Assembly: GCA_033782935.1 (NCBI GenBank)
Contig: JAWQEG010000077.1
Location: forward strand, 1,302,501-1,366,500
Reading direction: 5' to 3'
Origin: Petrolisthes cinctipes
Taxonomy: Eukaryota; Arthropoda; Malacostraca; Decapoda; Porcellanidae
DNA: 64,000 nucleotides
Positions 32,724 to 44,460 of this stretch are shown here, piece after piece. Each line of letters starts with the position of its first letter. Within the stretch, counting starts at the first letter, position 1. The translations under genes and the position numbers were made by a program. The notes below the pieces were generated by a model. That model was not told where the DNA came from. It ran no database searches and was given only the letters and a program-made list of their open reading frames with translations.

Positions 32724-34438
32724 ATGTTTAAGAAATTTAGAACGACAAAGACTATAATCCCAGGGGATTCATCAGAGGATTCAGACAGTAGTAGCAGTTT
32801 TGAGGGGAACTAAACTTTCCACCTACTCCCAATACCACTAATATACATGAGCAGTTAAGGGGACTGAATAGTCCAGTGCCAGGGCAGTTAAGAAGTGGAT
32901 ATCAATTTCGTGTAGAGGGAAGTGACGAAATAGAGGAAACACGGGAGAACGTGTTTAAGTTACCGCCAAAAGGGCGAGGAAAGGGTAATAAAAATACTAC
33001 TGTTGTACAAGCTACAATTCCAATGGCGACTGCAAGCATCAGTGCTGTTGGGGGAGCAGCCCAGGCGACAGGGCAGAATGTCACTAACCCTAGTATACAA
33101 GGCAATTTGGTGGGTAGCGCCCACGGAAATCAGCCAACGAATATTATGAGAGTGTTTACAGGTGAGGATTTAGTACCAAAGTTTGATGGGGATCCAAATA
33201 AGAATTATACAATAGAGGAATTTATACGGAGACTTGAGCAGTCTTTCGTGGAGTATAATATTACCGGGGATAGAGGTAAAATAGGATATGCAGACTCGAG
33301 GATTGAAGGGGAGTTTGCAAGGCAGTTATTAAACTGTAGTTGTCTGTTGGGGAGGTCGTCAAGGGAACAACAGACGTGGGAGGAGTTTAAAAAAGCATTA
33401 ATTACAGTGTACCGAAGGTCGGCTCCAGAGGGATGCTCTGCGTGGGCACATAGAACATTCACGGACTTAGGTTTAAAGGCGTGGATTACACCACTAGAAG
33501 TAGCAGTATCAAAGGCGGGTGCTATACGTAAGGATATACAAGATTGTATACAGGACAACAATTGGTCTAAGGATGTTAATGGGGAACAATGGATGAAGGT
33601 AAACGACGCCTGTGAGATGTTTGAATATCTCTTGATGTATATAGGTCTATCAGAGGAGGACCAGAGGTGAGTCCGGAAAAAAAGGTTGGAGTGAGGTAAG
33701 GGAATCTGGCATTTGATTAATGAGTTAAAACTGGAAATCAGAGATCCCATGGTTGTTAGACCATTTCGCAACCAAAATGCTACGAAGGTACAGACTTCGG
33801 TATTGCAAACGGAAGTAACTGACAGGAGGTCAGAGGGCGAGCCGCAGACAGGCGTAAATGCGGTCGCGGGGCAAAGGAATACAAGGGGTGGAAATTCATC
33901 TGCGAGGTACCAGGTAGAATGTTTCCATTGTCGTAAGTGGGGCCATGTAAAGGCCGACTGTCCTCAATTACAGAATAGATCTCAGGGGGATCAATATAGA
34001 GGTTCAATGAACAGGGGTCAGGCATACCCTAGAGGCGCAGCCAGGCGGGCGCGTGGAGGACAAGCTAGAGGACGTGGTAGAGCGTACCACTATGCACATC
34101 AGGATAATTATCAACAAGGAAGAGGTTATGTACCTCCCGGACAGAGTAAGCGGTGTGAAATCCATGAATGGTCGAATCATATAACGGCAGACTGTGGAGT
34201 AATAATACGAGCTATGCATGAGGAAAAATCCCGTATGGAGGTCCGGCGATCAGGGTCGGATGAGGCATTACGACACAAGGACGAGAGGAAGAGAATGTCT
34301 AGAGATATAGAATTCTCCATAGTGTCAGCAGTCAGTAGAAGTAATCATTTAGCCGTAGGAAATGTAACAATAGGGGGAATATTAGAAAACATCATTCTGA
34401 GAGGAGTTATGCATTGCAAGAGCCACAATACCAACTGA
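32724..34438 (+). pseudogene. Provirus gag, one frameshift and two stops
   Basis: Probable start ATG 32724 (MFKKFRTTKTIIPGDSSED). The frame shifts near 32805-32813 and continues open from 32804 to TGA 33668-33670; a second in-frame TGA lies near 33692. The same frame is open again to 34438. The central part (EDLVPKFDGDPNK, YTIEEFIRRLEQSF, QTWEEFKKALITVYRR) is a Gypsy-type capsid region. A zinc knuckle CFHCRKWGHVKADC and an Arg-Gly-rich tract (ARRARGGQARGRGRAY) follow. The end enters the protease region (NVTIGGILENIIL), but the DTGA/DSGA active-site box is not readable. Pol overlaps it in the -1 frame. Confidence 0.85.
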
Positions 34439-37400
34439 GTGGGGTGTCAGGAACTACAGTGGATGTTCTTGGAGTTGTGAGGTTGCCAGTTCACTTCCGG
34501 GGTAGTTCAAGTTTTGCTGCATCATTTTATGTTGTAAGTAAATTTCATCCTATGGCAAGCGGGTTGCTTGGATTGTCAACCATGGATGAAAGGAAGATTG
34601 AGGTGTACCCAGGGGAGGGTTTAATTGTTCATGGAAATGTACCTTATATGTGTATGGCAACCCCGCAACCCAAACACTCAGACAAAGAGGTTAAAACGGT
34701 GGGTTATGTAAGGGGCTTTGAAGAGAAGTCAACCCAAAGGGTCAAACAAGATAGACTATGCGACACTGCTGGGGAGGAAGTCACGCGTTGGACTGTTGTT
34801 ACTGCTATTGTACCTGATGCGCACAGGCTGCAACCGCAGGAAATGATTCAGTTCAAGGTGTGTTTGAAAGGAGTGAAAGAAGGCGTAGATGTGGTATGCA
34901 TGTCTGAAACATGTAAGTTGAAAGGGGTGTCGCTAGAGTCTACCTTGACTACAGTAAAGTCAGGGGGCGAGACTGTGGTGCTGGCTGTAAATAATACAGG
35001 AGTAGAGATTGAAGTTAAGCCAGGCAGTCAATTGTGTGATTTTCTCGTATACCATGGTATGGTATTAGAGCCAAAGCATAACCTACCAGTTGTGAGTGTT
35101 GTTGGTTGTATTGGTGCATCTCCTTCGTCAGAATTGAGAAGTCAAGTTAAAACTGGGGGAAACTCAGAAGGGAAAGAAGAGTTGTTACAGTTACTTCAAG
35201 GGTATAGGAAGGCTATAGCTCTTGCAGGGGAACCATTAGGTAGTACAGACCTAACTTCACATGTGATTAAGTTAAAGCGAGAAGCGCAACCCAGTTACAT
35301 AAAATCATATAGGCTTCCCCATTCACAAAGACAGATAGTGGACGATACGGTGAAGGATATGTTAAAACAGAAGGTTATTGAACCTTCGACCTCTCCTTGG
35401 AGTAGTCCCATATTTTTGGTTCCAAAGAAGGATGGAACATATAGACCTGTTATTGACTATAGGAGAGTAAATCAGCAGACCGTCCCTGATAAATACCCAA
35501 TGCCTCACTTGAATGACCTGTTGCAGGCTATAGGTGAGGGAAATAAGGTGTTTTCTACCTTGGATTTGCTGTCAGGATATTGGCAGGTGCCAGTTCACGA
35601 GCGGTCTCGTGACATCACGGCTTTTTCCACTCATCAGGGTCATTATCAGTTTCGCAGGATGCCATTTGGGCTCTGCAATGCCCCTACGACTTTCCAAAGA
35701 CTAGTGAACAATGTATTGGCGGGGTTAATTGGGAAAGATGCATTAGTATACCTAGATCACATAATTATTTTCTCAAAGGATGTGCCTACGCACTTGGAGA
35801 AATTAAGAAAGGTATTGGAACGTTTAGCATCAGCGGGTTTGAAGCTAAAACTTAGTAAGTGTGAATTCTTGAAACAAAAGATTAAGTATTTGGGGCATGA
35901 AGTAGACGAGTCAGGTATACATGTGAATCAGGATAAGATAAAGGCTATCTTAAAGTTTCCAACACCGACCAAGGCAGATCATGTACGATCTTTTCTGGGA
36001 CTAGCGGGTTTCTACAGGAGTTTTGTGTATCAGTTTTCTAGCAAGGCAGCACCTTTGATTAAACTGTTGAAGCAGACAAATAAGTTTGAATGGGGTCAAC
36101 CACAAGAAGAGGCAGTTAGTATATTAAAGGAGGCTCTAACGCAACCACCTGTTTTGGCTTTCCCAGATTTCAAGAAACCTTTTATTTTACATACAGATGC
36201 ATCGGGGGTTGGACTTGGGGCAGTATTGGCACAAGAAGATGAGGGGGGAAAGTTAAAACCCATTGGCTACGCAAGTAAGGCGTTAACTGATACAGAGAAA
36301 AAATATAGTGTTACACATCAAGAGGCATATGCCATAGTGTGGGCCTTGAAACATTTTCATCCTATTATTTTTGGTTACTCTATTACAGTTTGTACTGATC
36401 ATCGCCCATGTCTCGAGTTGTTCAAGGGGAAGAATATGACCGGGAAGTTAGCACGATGGCACTTGACTATTCTGGAGTTCAGTCCTACTTTCAATTTTGT
36501 ACCTTGTAAGATTAATGTAGTTGCAGATGCATTAAGTCGACAGACTGTGAACTCTGTAACCACATTGAGTACAATATCCCCACAGAAGTTAAAGACAAAG
36601 CAGAGGGAAGATACTATGTGGAAGAGGGTAATTTATGGTCTAGAGTCAGGGGAAGAGGTAGAAGTTCCAGGTCTACCGCTAAGAACAACAGAGTTTATCC
36701 TGAGGGATAATATTATTCATAAGGTAACTGTAGTTAAAGGGGAAGAAACATACAGAATAGTAGTGCCAGGGTCTCTGATAGAAACAGTATTAAGGCTTCT
36801 TCATGATGCACCACAAGCAGGTCATAAAGGGAGGAACGCTTGTCTAGAAGAAGCTAGGTCGAGGTATTTCTGGTTGAAAATGCATAAGGACATAGAAAAC
36901 CATATAAAGAAATGTGTATCGTGTGCGAGGAACAAAGGAACTACGGGACCACCCGCTCCTCTGCAAACATTTCCAAGTCCTGCTAAACCTTGGGATGTGG
37001 TAGCCATAGATGTGTTACAGCTACCTACAAGTTATCAGGGATCAATGTATTTGTTGACTTGTGTGGATCACTTCAGTAGGTTTGTTGTGTTAGCTCCTCT
37101 ACAAGATAAATCAGCTCAGTCCATTGCACATGCATTAGTAAACTTATTGTTTTGTACATACACTATACCCCGTGTGCTGTTGTCAGACAATGGGACAGAA
37201 TTTAGAAATAGTGTCCTAGAAGAAATCTGCAAGCTCTACAATATTAAGCAGGTGTTCACGGTTGCATACCATCCTCAGAGTAATGGTATGGTGGAGAGAG
37301 TAAATAGGAAGATTTTGGAGGTACTTAGACATCTGGCAGGTTCAATTCAAGCAGGCTGGGAAGATTGGTTATGCCAGGTAACCGTATGTATAAATAGTTC

Positions 37401-37890
37401 CATACATTCCTCACTGGGAAAGACACCACATTATATTATATATGGTGAGGATAAGGTCCTACTATATGATATATTGGTTGGAAGACCAGGCCCAGTGTAT
37501 AAGGTAGACGACTATGTGAGTGTCCAGGGACACGCTTTTGCAACTATTCACCATGAAGTAAGAAAGCATATGGAAGCCTCACGGGCAGAACATATTGCAA
37601 GGCAACATAAGTTTGCAAAGAAAGTAGAAATTGAGGAAGGAGATGTGGTGATGGTGAAGACTCCAGAGAGACAGAGCAAACTATCTCCGAAATTCAAGGG
37701 TCCCTACATTGTAAAAAGGGTATTGGGAAATAAATTAATAGTTCAGGATAATATAACAGACAAGGATCAACAGGTACACGTGGATAGAATAAAGAAGGTT
37801 CCAAAGGAAACGATCCAAGTGGGAAAAGAAACAGAGTCTGAACCTGAGCAAAGAATGCAATTGAGATCAGGGAAATATCTGGCAAAATAA
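34345..37890 (+). CDS. Provirus pol: RT, RNase H, integrase (RT box altered)
   Basis: Open from 34345, overlapping gag by about 94 bp in the -1 frame; there is no clear ATG, so expression is probably by frameshifting. Domain positions count from 34414. The N-terminal part has the flap half of a protease (GLLGLSTMDERK). RT: VIEPSTSPWSSPIFLVPKKD, YRRVNQQTVPDKYPMP, FSTLDLLSGYWQV, MPFGLCNAPTTFQ, then catalytic box YLDH at residue 446-449 (35749-35760), where Gypsy RTs have YLDD. RNase H: LHTDASGVGLGAVLAQ, VTHQEAYAIVWAL, TDHRPCLEL. Integrase: HHCC finger, then Asp 866, Asp 925 and Glu 961 with the normal 35-residue spacing, and a C-terminal GPY module (FKGPYIVKRVL). About 1158 residues, no internal stop. 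The His makes RT inactivity likely. Confidence 0.92.
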   Translation, partial: SFSRRKCNNRGNIRKHHSERSYALQEPQYQLSGVSGTTVDVLGVVRLPVHFRGSSSFAASFYVVSKFHPMASGLLGLSTMDERKIEVYPGEGLIVHGNVPYMCMATPQPKHSDKEVKTVGYVRGFEEKSTQRVKQDRLCDTAGEEVTRWTVVTAIVPDAHRLQPQEMIQFKVCLKGVKEGVDVVCMSETCKLKGVSLESTLTTVKSGGETVVLAVNNTGVEIEVKPGSQLCDFLVYHGMVLEPKHNLPVVSVVGCIGASPSSELRSQVKTGGNSEGKEELLQLLQGYRKAIALAGEPLGSTDLTSHVIKLKREAQPSYIKSYRLPHSQRQIVDDTVKDMLKQKVIEPSTSPWSSPIFLVPKKDGTYRPVIDYRRVNQQTVPDKYPMPHLNDLLQAIGEGNKVFSTLDLLSGYWQVPVHERSRDITAFSTHQGHYQFRRMPFGLCNAPTTFQRLVNNVLAGLIGKDALVYLDHIIIFSKDVPTHLEKLRKVLERLASAGLKLKLSKCEFLKQKIKYLGHEVDESGIHVNQDKIKAILKFPTPTKADHVRSFLGLAGFYRSFVYQFSSKAAPLIKLLKQTNKFEWGQPQEEAVSILKEALTQPPVLAFPDFKKPFILHTDASGVGLGAVLAQEDEGGKLKPIGYASKALTDTEKKYSVTHQEAYAIVWALKHFHPIIFGYSITVCTDHRPCLELFKGKNMTGKLARWHLTILEFSPTFNFVPCKINVVADALSRQTVNSVTTLSTISPQKLKTKQREDTMWKRVIYGLESGEEVEVPGLPLRTTEFILRDNIIHKVTVVKGEETYRIVVPGSLIETVLRLLHDAPQAGHKGRNACLEEARSRYFWLKMHKDIENHIKKCVSCARNKGTTGPPAPLQTFPSPAKPWDVVAIDVLQLPTSYQGSMYLLTCVDHFSRFVVLAPLQDKSAQSIAHALVNLLFCTYTIPRVLLSDNGTEFRNSVLEEICKLYNIKQVFTVAYHPQSNGMVERVNRKILEVLRHLAGSIQAGWEDWLCQVTVCINSSIHSSLGKTPHYIIYGEDKVLLYDILVGRPGPVYKVDDYVSVQGHAFATIHHEVRKHMEASRAEHIARQHKFAKKVEIEEGDVVMVKTPERQSKLSPKFKGPYIVKRVLGNKLIVQDNITDKDQQVHVDRIKKVPKETIQVGKETESEPEQRMQLRSGKYLAK

Positions 37891-37919
37891 TCTAATGTTG
37901 ATTTTGTTCGCAGACAATC

Positions 37920-39689
37920 ATGAGGACATTGGGAGTGTTCTGCGTGATGTTGGTTGTGGCGTTCGTGAGTTCCAAGGGTTCGACTAACCAAATAAAACCG
38001 GGTGCCTTAGTGGGTACCGATGGGAGACTTGAGGTGGTCACGGACATAATAACAGTAAGACTCAATCTTGGATCTCTGTTGGACCTAAAGACAAGGGTTG
38101 ATGATTTCCAGCTGAAATTTCATAATGCCATAGAAATGTCGTCTGCTAAATTAGGTAAATTGTCGAACTCGAGCTACCCTCTGGAACGGCAAATAAAGGT
38201 ACAGTTGGAAGACAGATATTTTTAAATAAAGAATATGATGAAGTACTCAGAACAGAATTTACCCAACTTTTCAAGTGAGGTTAGAAAATTAGCTCATAAT
38301 CAGATTACAAATAGCAGGGCTAAAAGAGGATTATTTGACATTGGAGGGGTAATTGCTAAAATTCTATTTGGAACAGCTACTAGTGACGATGTAGAAGATC
38401 TGGGACGCAGACTAGAGATTTTAAACAAGGTGATTGTAGAACAAAATAGGGTAATAGATAGTACGTTTTCCTTGGCAGCTAATGTGGCAGAAGAAGTAAA
38501 TGGAGTTATTGAAAAGACTAATGAGGTAATTAAGGAATTAGACAGGTTAGCTAAACATTTGGATTTTACAATGTTTGTGTTAAACCTAGATCAATATTTA
38601 AATATTGTGGAAAATTACATAAATGGACTGAATGCTCAAACCAGAAAACTACTCCATAACCTAAGGAATGCAGCGCTGGGTAAGGCAGACGCTGACCTTC
38701 TGACAGTAGTTGATCTTCAAAGGGTGGTTGATGTGGCTAGAATTAAGCATGGTTTGAATCCTTTCTTTGAAGGTGAATCTGTATCTTACTACTATCCACT
38801 TTTGGAATCATGCTTAACGACTAAAACTATTCTTATTCACATTCCCACAAAACATCAGGTTCATTTTAACATATGGTCAGTGAAGCCATTTCCTATGAGG
38901 TTAGGGGCGGAGATCATGATGTTAAATGTGGATTATGATTATATTATTGCATCTCAGGATCGCTCACTGGTGGTTGCAGTTACCAAGGAACAGCTAGAAG
39001 ATTGTCATACAGCATATTACTATTTGAAGGTGTGCCCAGCTCTAAATTTTATTTTTACAGGACCCGAGGAATCCCAGTGTGAATTGTCATTAATCCAGGT
39101 TGATGCTTCAAGCTCCATTAAACATTGTGAGTACCTGAGACCAAAAAGGAAGTCAGATGTTTATGTAACGTATTTTCAGGGCATTGCGTATTATACATTC
39201 ACTAAGCCCGCAAGAGCAACTATTATTTGTGAAGATGGCCCTTCAGGAGCAAAACATGTGTCTGAGGTGGGTACGTTTGTAGTTCCACCTGCGTGTTCAT
39301 TTTTAAGCAATACTAAAACAGTTCTGGCCACGAAGCATCATCTTGGATTGGTCCTAAATAAATCTGTGGAATTTGTGAAAGTCCATCCTCCTCTCCCAGC
39401 AAACTTTTCTACTGTTAATATGGATTCTGAGAAAATAAGATTGATGGAATTGTTAAACATGTCTGATATTCATCCTGTAATTGAATCTGCTCTACCTTTC
39501 CATCTGCAACGGGTAGCTGTGTACCCTTGGTCCGGAGTGACTACTTTATTATTCATATTATATTTCATGTTCTCTTGTTACCTGTTCAGGAGTTTGAGGG
39601 TTTTGAATGGTGAGATTAAAAAGAAGAAAAACAGAAGATCAAGAAATATAGAGGTCCACCATACACAACCTAGGGAAGATGAATTGTAA
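37920..39689 (+). pseudogene. Provirus env, baculovirus-F-like fusion protein, one stop
   Basis: Single frame interrupted only by TAA at 38223-38225. The N-terminal piece starts with a signal peptide (MRTLGVFCVMLVVAFVSS). After the stop come a furin-type site RAKR and a fusion-peptide region starting GLFDIGGVIAKILFGT, the hallmark of the F-type envelope proteins shared by insect errantiviruses and baculoviruses. A long heptad-rich helix follows, then a Cys-containing ectodomain, one C-terminal membrane segment (VTTLLFILYFMFSCYLF) and a basic cytoplasmic tail. In intact relatives this would allow cell-to-cell transfer. This copy is broken at the end of the F2-like part. Confidence 0.9.
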
Positions 39690-40039
39690 GGATAATTTTA
39701 AGGACACCCCAACAACTAGGTAGTACACTACACGGTTAGTTGTAGGGATTTAGAATTAAGGAATTGTATGAATGTGTATTATATTTTATTATCCATGTAT
39801 AATTACTTAATTTAAGGAAGTATTATTAATTATCCATTGTATCATTCACGAGCTCAACAATTTATTTTTCTTTTATGTTAATTCATCCAATGTGTATATA
39901 TTTCATCTTGTATATATTATATATGTATGTTACCATGTCAAGAGTGAATCTAATAATCAGGAAGGCTAAGCATTGATTAAAGTAAATTTAATGTTATTGT
40001 GAACTGCAGGGACACAGTTGTTTTAGCGTGGCCGAGCAA

Positions 40040-40765
40040 TGTATCCGCGATTGATCACGTTCGCGATACATGATACACCTATGGTGGTGGAACATACCGT
40101 TAGGCCAAAGCAGTTCAAGCTAGTTTCATTAGACACAACATCCTTTGAAAAGTGCTGAGTAGCAGCGTGAGGGAATCTTCCATGCTGAGCTACTGATTGC
40201 TTGATTCACTCTGTAATTATCTATATGTTAATCTCTCTACTATAATCAACTCCATATTGTCATCTCGTATGTAGAGAAAGGGACAATATATATTTACTCA
40301 CTTTATTCTTATATAAACTCATATCTAACTTATCCAGATTTCATATGTAAGCTTAGCATTGTAAATAGCATCATCGACAACCTGTCATCTGAGAAAGGGT
40401 GTTGCAGTGTATACCACGAGCGGGGACTACCAGAGAGAGAAGGCGCATTACAAGCCCTGCCTTGGCTACAACAGGTTCACCTCCTACCTTATATTAGAGA
40501 GACACGAGTTGTCTGTATAACCTGTAACCTATACATAATATATTCAGTAAATAGAGACAAGTCCACGAGTTTACTCTAAACCTTGAGTAACTAACTTAGT
40601 TCCTCAGGAAGACTAGAGTGGTAGTTCAGAGCAACGGTAAGTTGGCTGAAACCAGAGGTCTACATCGGCGTAGTAAGTAATACTAGCCGGAGAGAGTAAG
40701 TGAGAGTTTCCAGCAGGTGTTTCCGAGAGAAGCTGTTGCTGAGCTTGGACGACTCCACGAGTACA
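40040..40765 (+). repeat. 3' LTR
   Basis: 726 bp, TG...CA, about 8 differences from the 5' LTR (for example GATTG/GGCTG near the start and AGCCGG/AGCCCG near the end). Confidence 0.93.
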
Positions 40766-40959
40766 GGCGTTACCCGTGACAAGCGGGATCAAAGTCACAC
40801 TAGAATATAGACAATTATGTCGAGTAAAATAATTGAAAGTACAAAGATAAAACATGATTACCAAAGCATAAATATGGTAGTAATATACGACAAGTACATC
40901 AATACATTTTGTCCACAGGCCGTCTCTCACCACACGTCTGTTTGGTGTGTGTGTTGCTA

Positions 40960-41095
40960 CATGCAACTCCTATACTCGTGTGTGTGTGGTCAATGTATCA
41001 CCTGCTTACACTCGTGTGTGTGTATGTGTGTGTGTGTGTGTGTGTGTTATTCCTATACTCGTGTGTGTGTGTGGTCAATGTATCACCTGCTTACA

Positions 41096-41126
<31 letters not shown>

Positions 41127-41265
41127 AACTCCTATACTCGTGTGTGTGGTCAATGTATCACCTGCTTACACTTGTGTGTGTGTTAGCTTGGTTATTATCT
41201 GTGTGTGTGTGTATGTGTTAGCTTGGTCATTATCTGTGTGTGTGTGTGTGTGTGTGTGTGTTAAC
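40960..41265. repeat. GT-rich minisatellite
   Basis: Three units containing CCTATACTCGTGTG, GGTCAATGTATCACCTGCTT and ACAC(T)TGTGTG, with variable TG runs between, then two units of TTAGCTTGGT(T/C)ATTATCTG. Long Cys/Val frames here are artefacts. Confidence 0.9.
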
Positions 41266-41494
41266 CGTATGACCACAGCCTCCTCCTTCTCCGCTTCTTC
41301 TTCCCTCCTCTACTCAAACATAATTATATCGTATTGACAAAGTAATGTAAATCCACACACAAGTTATATACACATTCACAAAATATATTATAATTATCAA
41401 GACTTTGTGTGTAGTGACGATTCTATCATTTGTATTGACTACTGGGTTGGCTTTCCCATTTTTTGTTCACATATCTAAATTTGGAATATGTTAA

Positions 41495-42133
41495 CCCCTA
41501 GAGACCGACTTTTTTTTTTATTATTTTCACCCCCAGCCGACTTCTGGGGGTCAATTTTCAACTTTCATGTAGGCAAATTTTGTTCTTACAGAATGAAAGA
41601 GCTTGAATTTACGCATCAGGAACTGAAAACGGGAGCCTCCTAGGTGTACGCGTTTGCGTATGACAGAGCATAAAAGTCCGAAAATAAATAAAATGGTATC
41701 CCCTGAAACGCATGAAAGAAAACCTCATACGCTCTGCGTACGCTCTAAACATGTAAATAAACACCTAAACAATGCGTCTAAGTGGTTTTCAATGATAATA
41801 AACGTATTTCAGTGTAATTTTGTCTGTCTAGACTCTCCTGGAGTATAGTAGACAGCAGCGAGATACGAGAAACATAAGAAAACACCATGTAGTGGTGAGA
41901 TGGGGTCCTTGTTGGTGGGGGTAGGTCTAGGCTCCACCCACCAGCATACGCAGTTGCCAGACACCACTACCACAGTCAAACCTTTTCTCAAGGACGTTAG
42001 CTTTCCATCGTTACCAACGCCAGCTCGCTAGTTACTCGCTACAGTTTTTTATAGGTAGGTCGACATATCGGTTATTTGGAGCGAACCATTAATTTTTTTA
42101 TCACCGACATGTCGGTTGATCGGTCTTAAGGGG
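41495..42133. mobile_element. TTAA-flanked non-autonomous element, CCCCTAGAGACCGA ends
   Basis: 639 bp between TTAA at 41491-41494 and TTAA at 42134-42137. The left end CCCCTAGAGACCGAC is mirrored on the right by ATCGGTCTTAAGGGG. No ORF of note. CCC termini next to a TTAA target are the signature of piggyBac-type elements, so this is probably a piggyBac-like MITE. Confidence 0.75.
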
Positions 42134-42416
42134 TTAAATACAATATAGTTTAGTACCGGTACAGTCAATGAAGTAGTGTACATTATATGGTGGTGCGTCT
42201 CGTCATGCCCAGTGTGTCCCTCCTGTTACCTAATTATTATACTATTATCAAACTCGTTTTTCACTCACTCCAAATAATTATCAGAGGCAAACCAAACCTA
42301 AATGATAATGTTGTTCAAATTATGCCCTCAAACCTATAGAGTAATGGTGATGTTGCCTTCTTCCATTGGTGTAGTGACAATGTTAGATGGGGAGAGTATT
42401 CTTGTTGTCATGTTAA

Positions 42417-42851
42417 CCCTTAAATGCCTATTGACCAAATATCACGTCACCGCGAATTTAGGCCTTGAAGCCGATTGACGTAATATAAAGCCTGCAGAAA
42501 AAAAACTACTTGGGGTATATCTAGCCACTTCATTGGTAACACTGGTTAGGTTGGGCCTTCAGTGAGTGGTGTGAGAGGGGAATGGTTTACTTGTCATATA
42601 TACGCAATGAAAATACACTCGCTCACGTTTTCTAATTTTTAGGGTTTTTTTAGGGGTAACTACTTTATTACTCATGGCGCTGCTGTACGCAAACCAGTAG
42701 ACCTAGGAAACTTTAGTTTACAGATTCTGGTGTGTAAAATCAAGCTCTACAAATTTGTAATAACAAAATTTACCTAAACGAAACTTTAAAAATCACCCTG
42801 TTTTTGCAGTTCACGCACCAGTAGCGGTAGGGGGATTGCGGTTCTTAGGGG
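42417..42851. mobile_element. TTAA-flanked non-autonomous element, CCCTTAA ends
   Basis: 435 bp between TTAA at 42413-42416 and TTAA at 42852-42855. Left end CCCTTAAATGCC, right end (inverted) CCCCTAAGAACCGC, so the inverted repeat is short and imperfect. No coding capacity. Probably piggyBac-like. Confidence 0.6.
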
Positions 42852-42969
42852 TTAATAATGGAGAACAAGAGGGAAACCGACTCGTGGCAAGCACTGTCCA
42901 TTGATGCTTGTCATACCTTCTGCATCCGGCCTCGTCAATTTTCAAAGAGGACATTTTCCCCTACATTAA

Positions 42970-43128
42970 GGGCATAGTATACTTTGGGTTCATTAGAGCG
43001 CCTTGATTCCACCAAAGTATACCAGGAAACAGAACCCGATTAACAAAACTAATGGTGGTCTGTTGCTTGGAATGCTGTAGTTTGGAGGAATCAGTTGCTC
43101 CAGATTTACCAACACTGTAACTATCCCC
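42970..43128. mobile_element. M1-family palindromic TTAA-flanked element
   Basis: 159 bp between TTAA at 42966-42969 and 43129-43132. Ends GGGCATAGTA and (T)AACTATCCCC. Internal inverted core CTTGATTCCACCAAAGTAT / GTAGTTTGGAGGAATCAG. Confidence 0.8.
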
Positions 43129-43132
43129 TTAA

Positions 43133-44456
43133 GAGAGAAAGACCCGCCTCTTATGTTATGAATTTTAGTCTTTTGTGTGTATGAACTTGAATATGATTAT
43201 TTTATTAAGTCGCCCAAAATGGATATTTAAACCTTAAAGGAACTTCATTAAACGGCAGGGAATTATAGAGGTGCTGGAAATATAATAATAACAATATAAA
43301 TAATAATAATAAACTATGGAGCAGGATGGGTGTGATGGTTGTGTAAATGATGGACACGGCTCATGATGCCTCGGGAATAAACAAACCATTTCTCAGTATC
43401 CATCATCGTCTGAGGTGTTAGAATGTTTCACACCAAAACTGCACCCATAGTTGTTTGATGGTGTGTACAATGGGTCCTAAAAGGTACGAAGGGATGGCAA
43501 GCTGCAGTAGTAGTAAGCAAGCAGGACAAATAATGGGGTCAGAAAATATAATGAACTCAATATTTATAAGAATGTAATATCGGCCACAAGAATTCCTACA
43601 CACGCTGTTGTTTTCAAAAGTTTACAACATATAGGTCATGTACGACTATGTAACTATAATACAACATTATTATTAGGTTTGTTGTTTTGTAATCACCGAG
43701 TCACTTTGTAGATGATTCATTACAGTACTTCCACAATAATGACCTCTCTTTCCATATTCCCTGTGTAAGAATTGGTGTGGCCAACTATACAAAGGTATGT
43801 TGTGTAGCCAGCAGTACAAGTAATGGTCCAGACAGGTGTGTTGGTGGTGGTGGTGTTTCTGGGGCCACAAGTTTTGAACTAATTATTAAACTGTCTGCTG
43901 CACTATTACAGGTTTATGATCACAATAACAATAATATCATCTGGGAGACGTGTAATTACACTCCAAGGCAAAGAGGATTTGTGGTGCTAATGAATGTTGG
44001 GTAAGCAGATTATTATTGGGGCTAAGTTAAGTAAGGTATTTCCCACCAAGTGTGGCTTGAGATGACTTTGCTAATGTATATGTACTATACAAAGGAAGAT
44101 AGAATCAGTATAATAATAATAATAATAAATTAAAATGAACTAATGAAAAGAGTAAGGATGAGGATGTGAGTTTGAAGGAATGAAAATGAAGATGGACAGA
44201 AGTCAAGATGAGAGATGAGGATTTAATTAAAGGAGGCAGAGGAAAGGCACATAGATGAGTATGAGAGCTAAAGGAGATGAGAATGAGGAGAGAAAATAAT
44301 AGAAGTGAGAGTGAGAAAGATTATGGTGACAGAAGGGAAGGGTATGAATGAAAGTTTGAAGTGACGGAGATGAGAATAGCGAGAGTTAAATAATGTAAGA
44401 TAAATTTCAGTGACAGAGGTGAAGGGTGTGAAGGTAGATATAGATACCGAGGAGAA
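43133..44456. other. No gene recognised; purine-rich second half
   Basis: Unique-looking AT-rich DNA with a short AAT array near 43285-43315. From about 44130 to 44455 the plus strand is dominated by GA-rich sequence (GATGAG, GAAGG). No domain, RNA gene or element end was recognised. Confidence 0.5.
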
Positions 44457-44460
44457 TTAA

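Larger units (their letters stand above)
31425..40765 (+). mobile_element. Gypsy/errantivirus-like provirus with env, full length
   Basis: 9341 bp: 5' LTR, tRNA-Leu-type primer site, gag, pol, F-like env, 3' LTR. LTRs are each 726 bp, start TGTATCC, end GAGTACA and differ at about 8 positions by eye. No matching target duplication is seen (CCAT at left, GGCG at right), and no purine-rich tract lies directly before the 3' LTR. Lesions: a frameshift and two stops in gag, an altered protease region, His in the RT catalytic box, and one stop in env. Confidence 0.93.

Noticed and set aside
33205..33771. 188-codon minus-strand frame
   Set aside because: Antisense shadow of the provirus gag.
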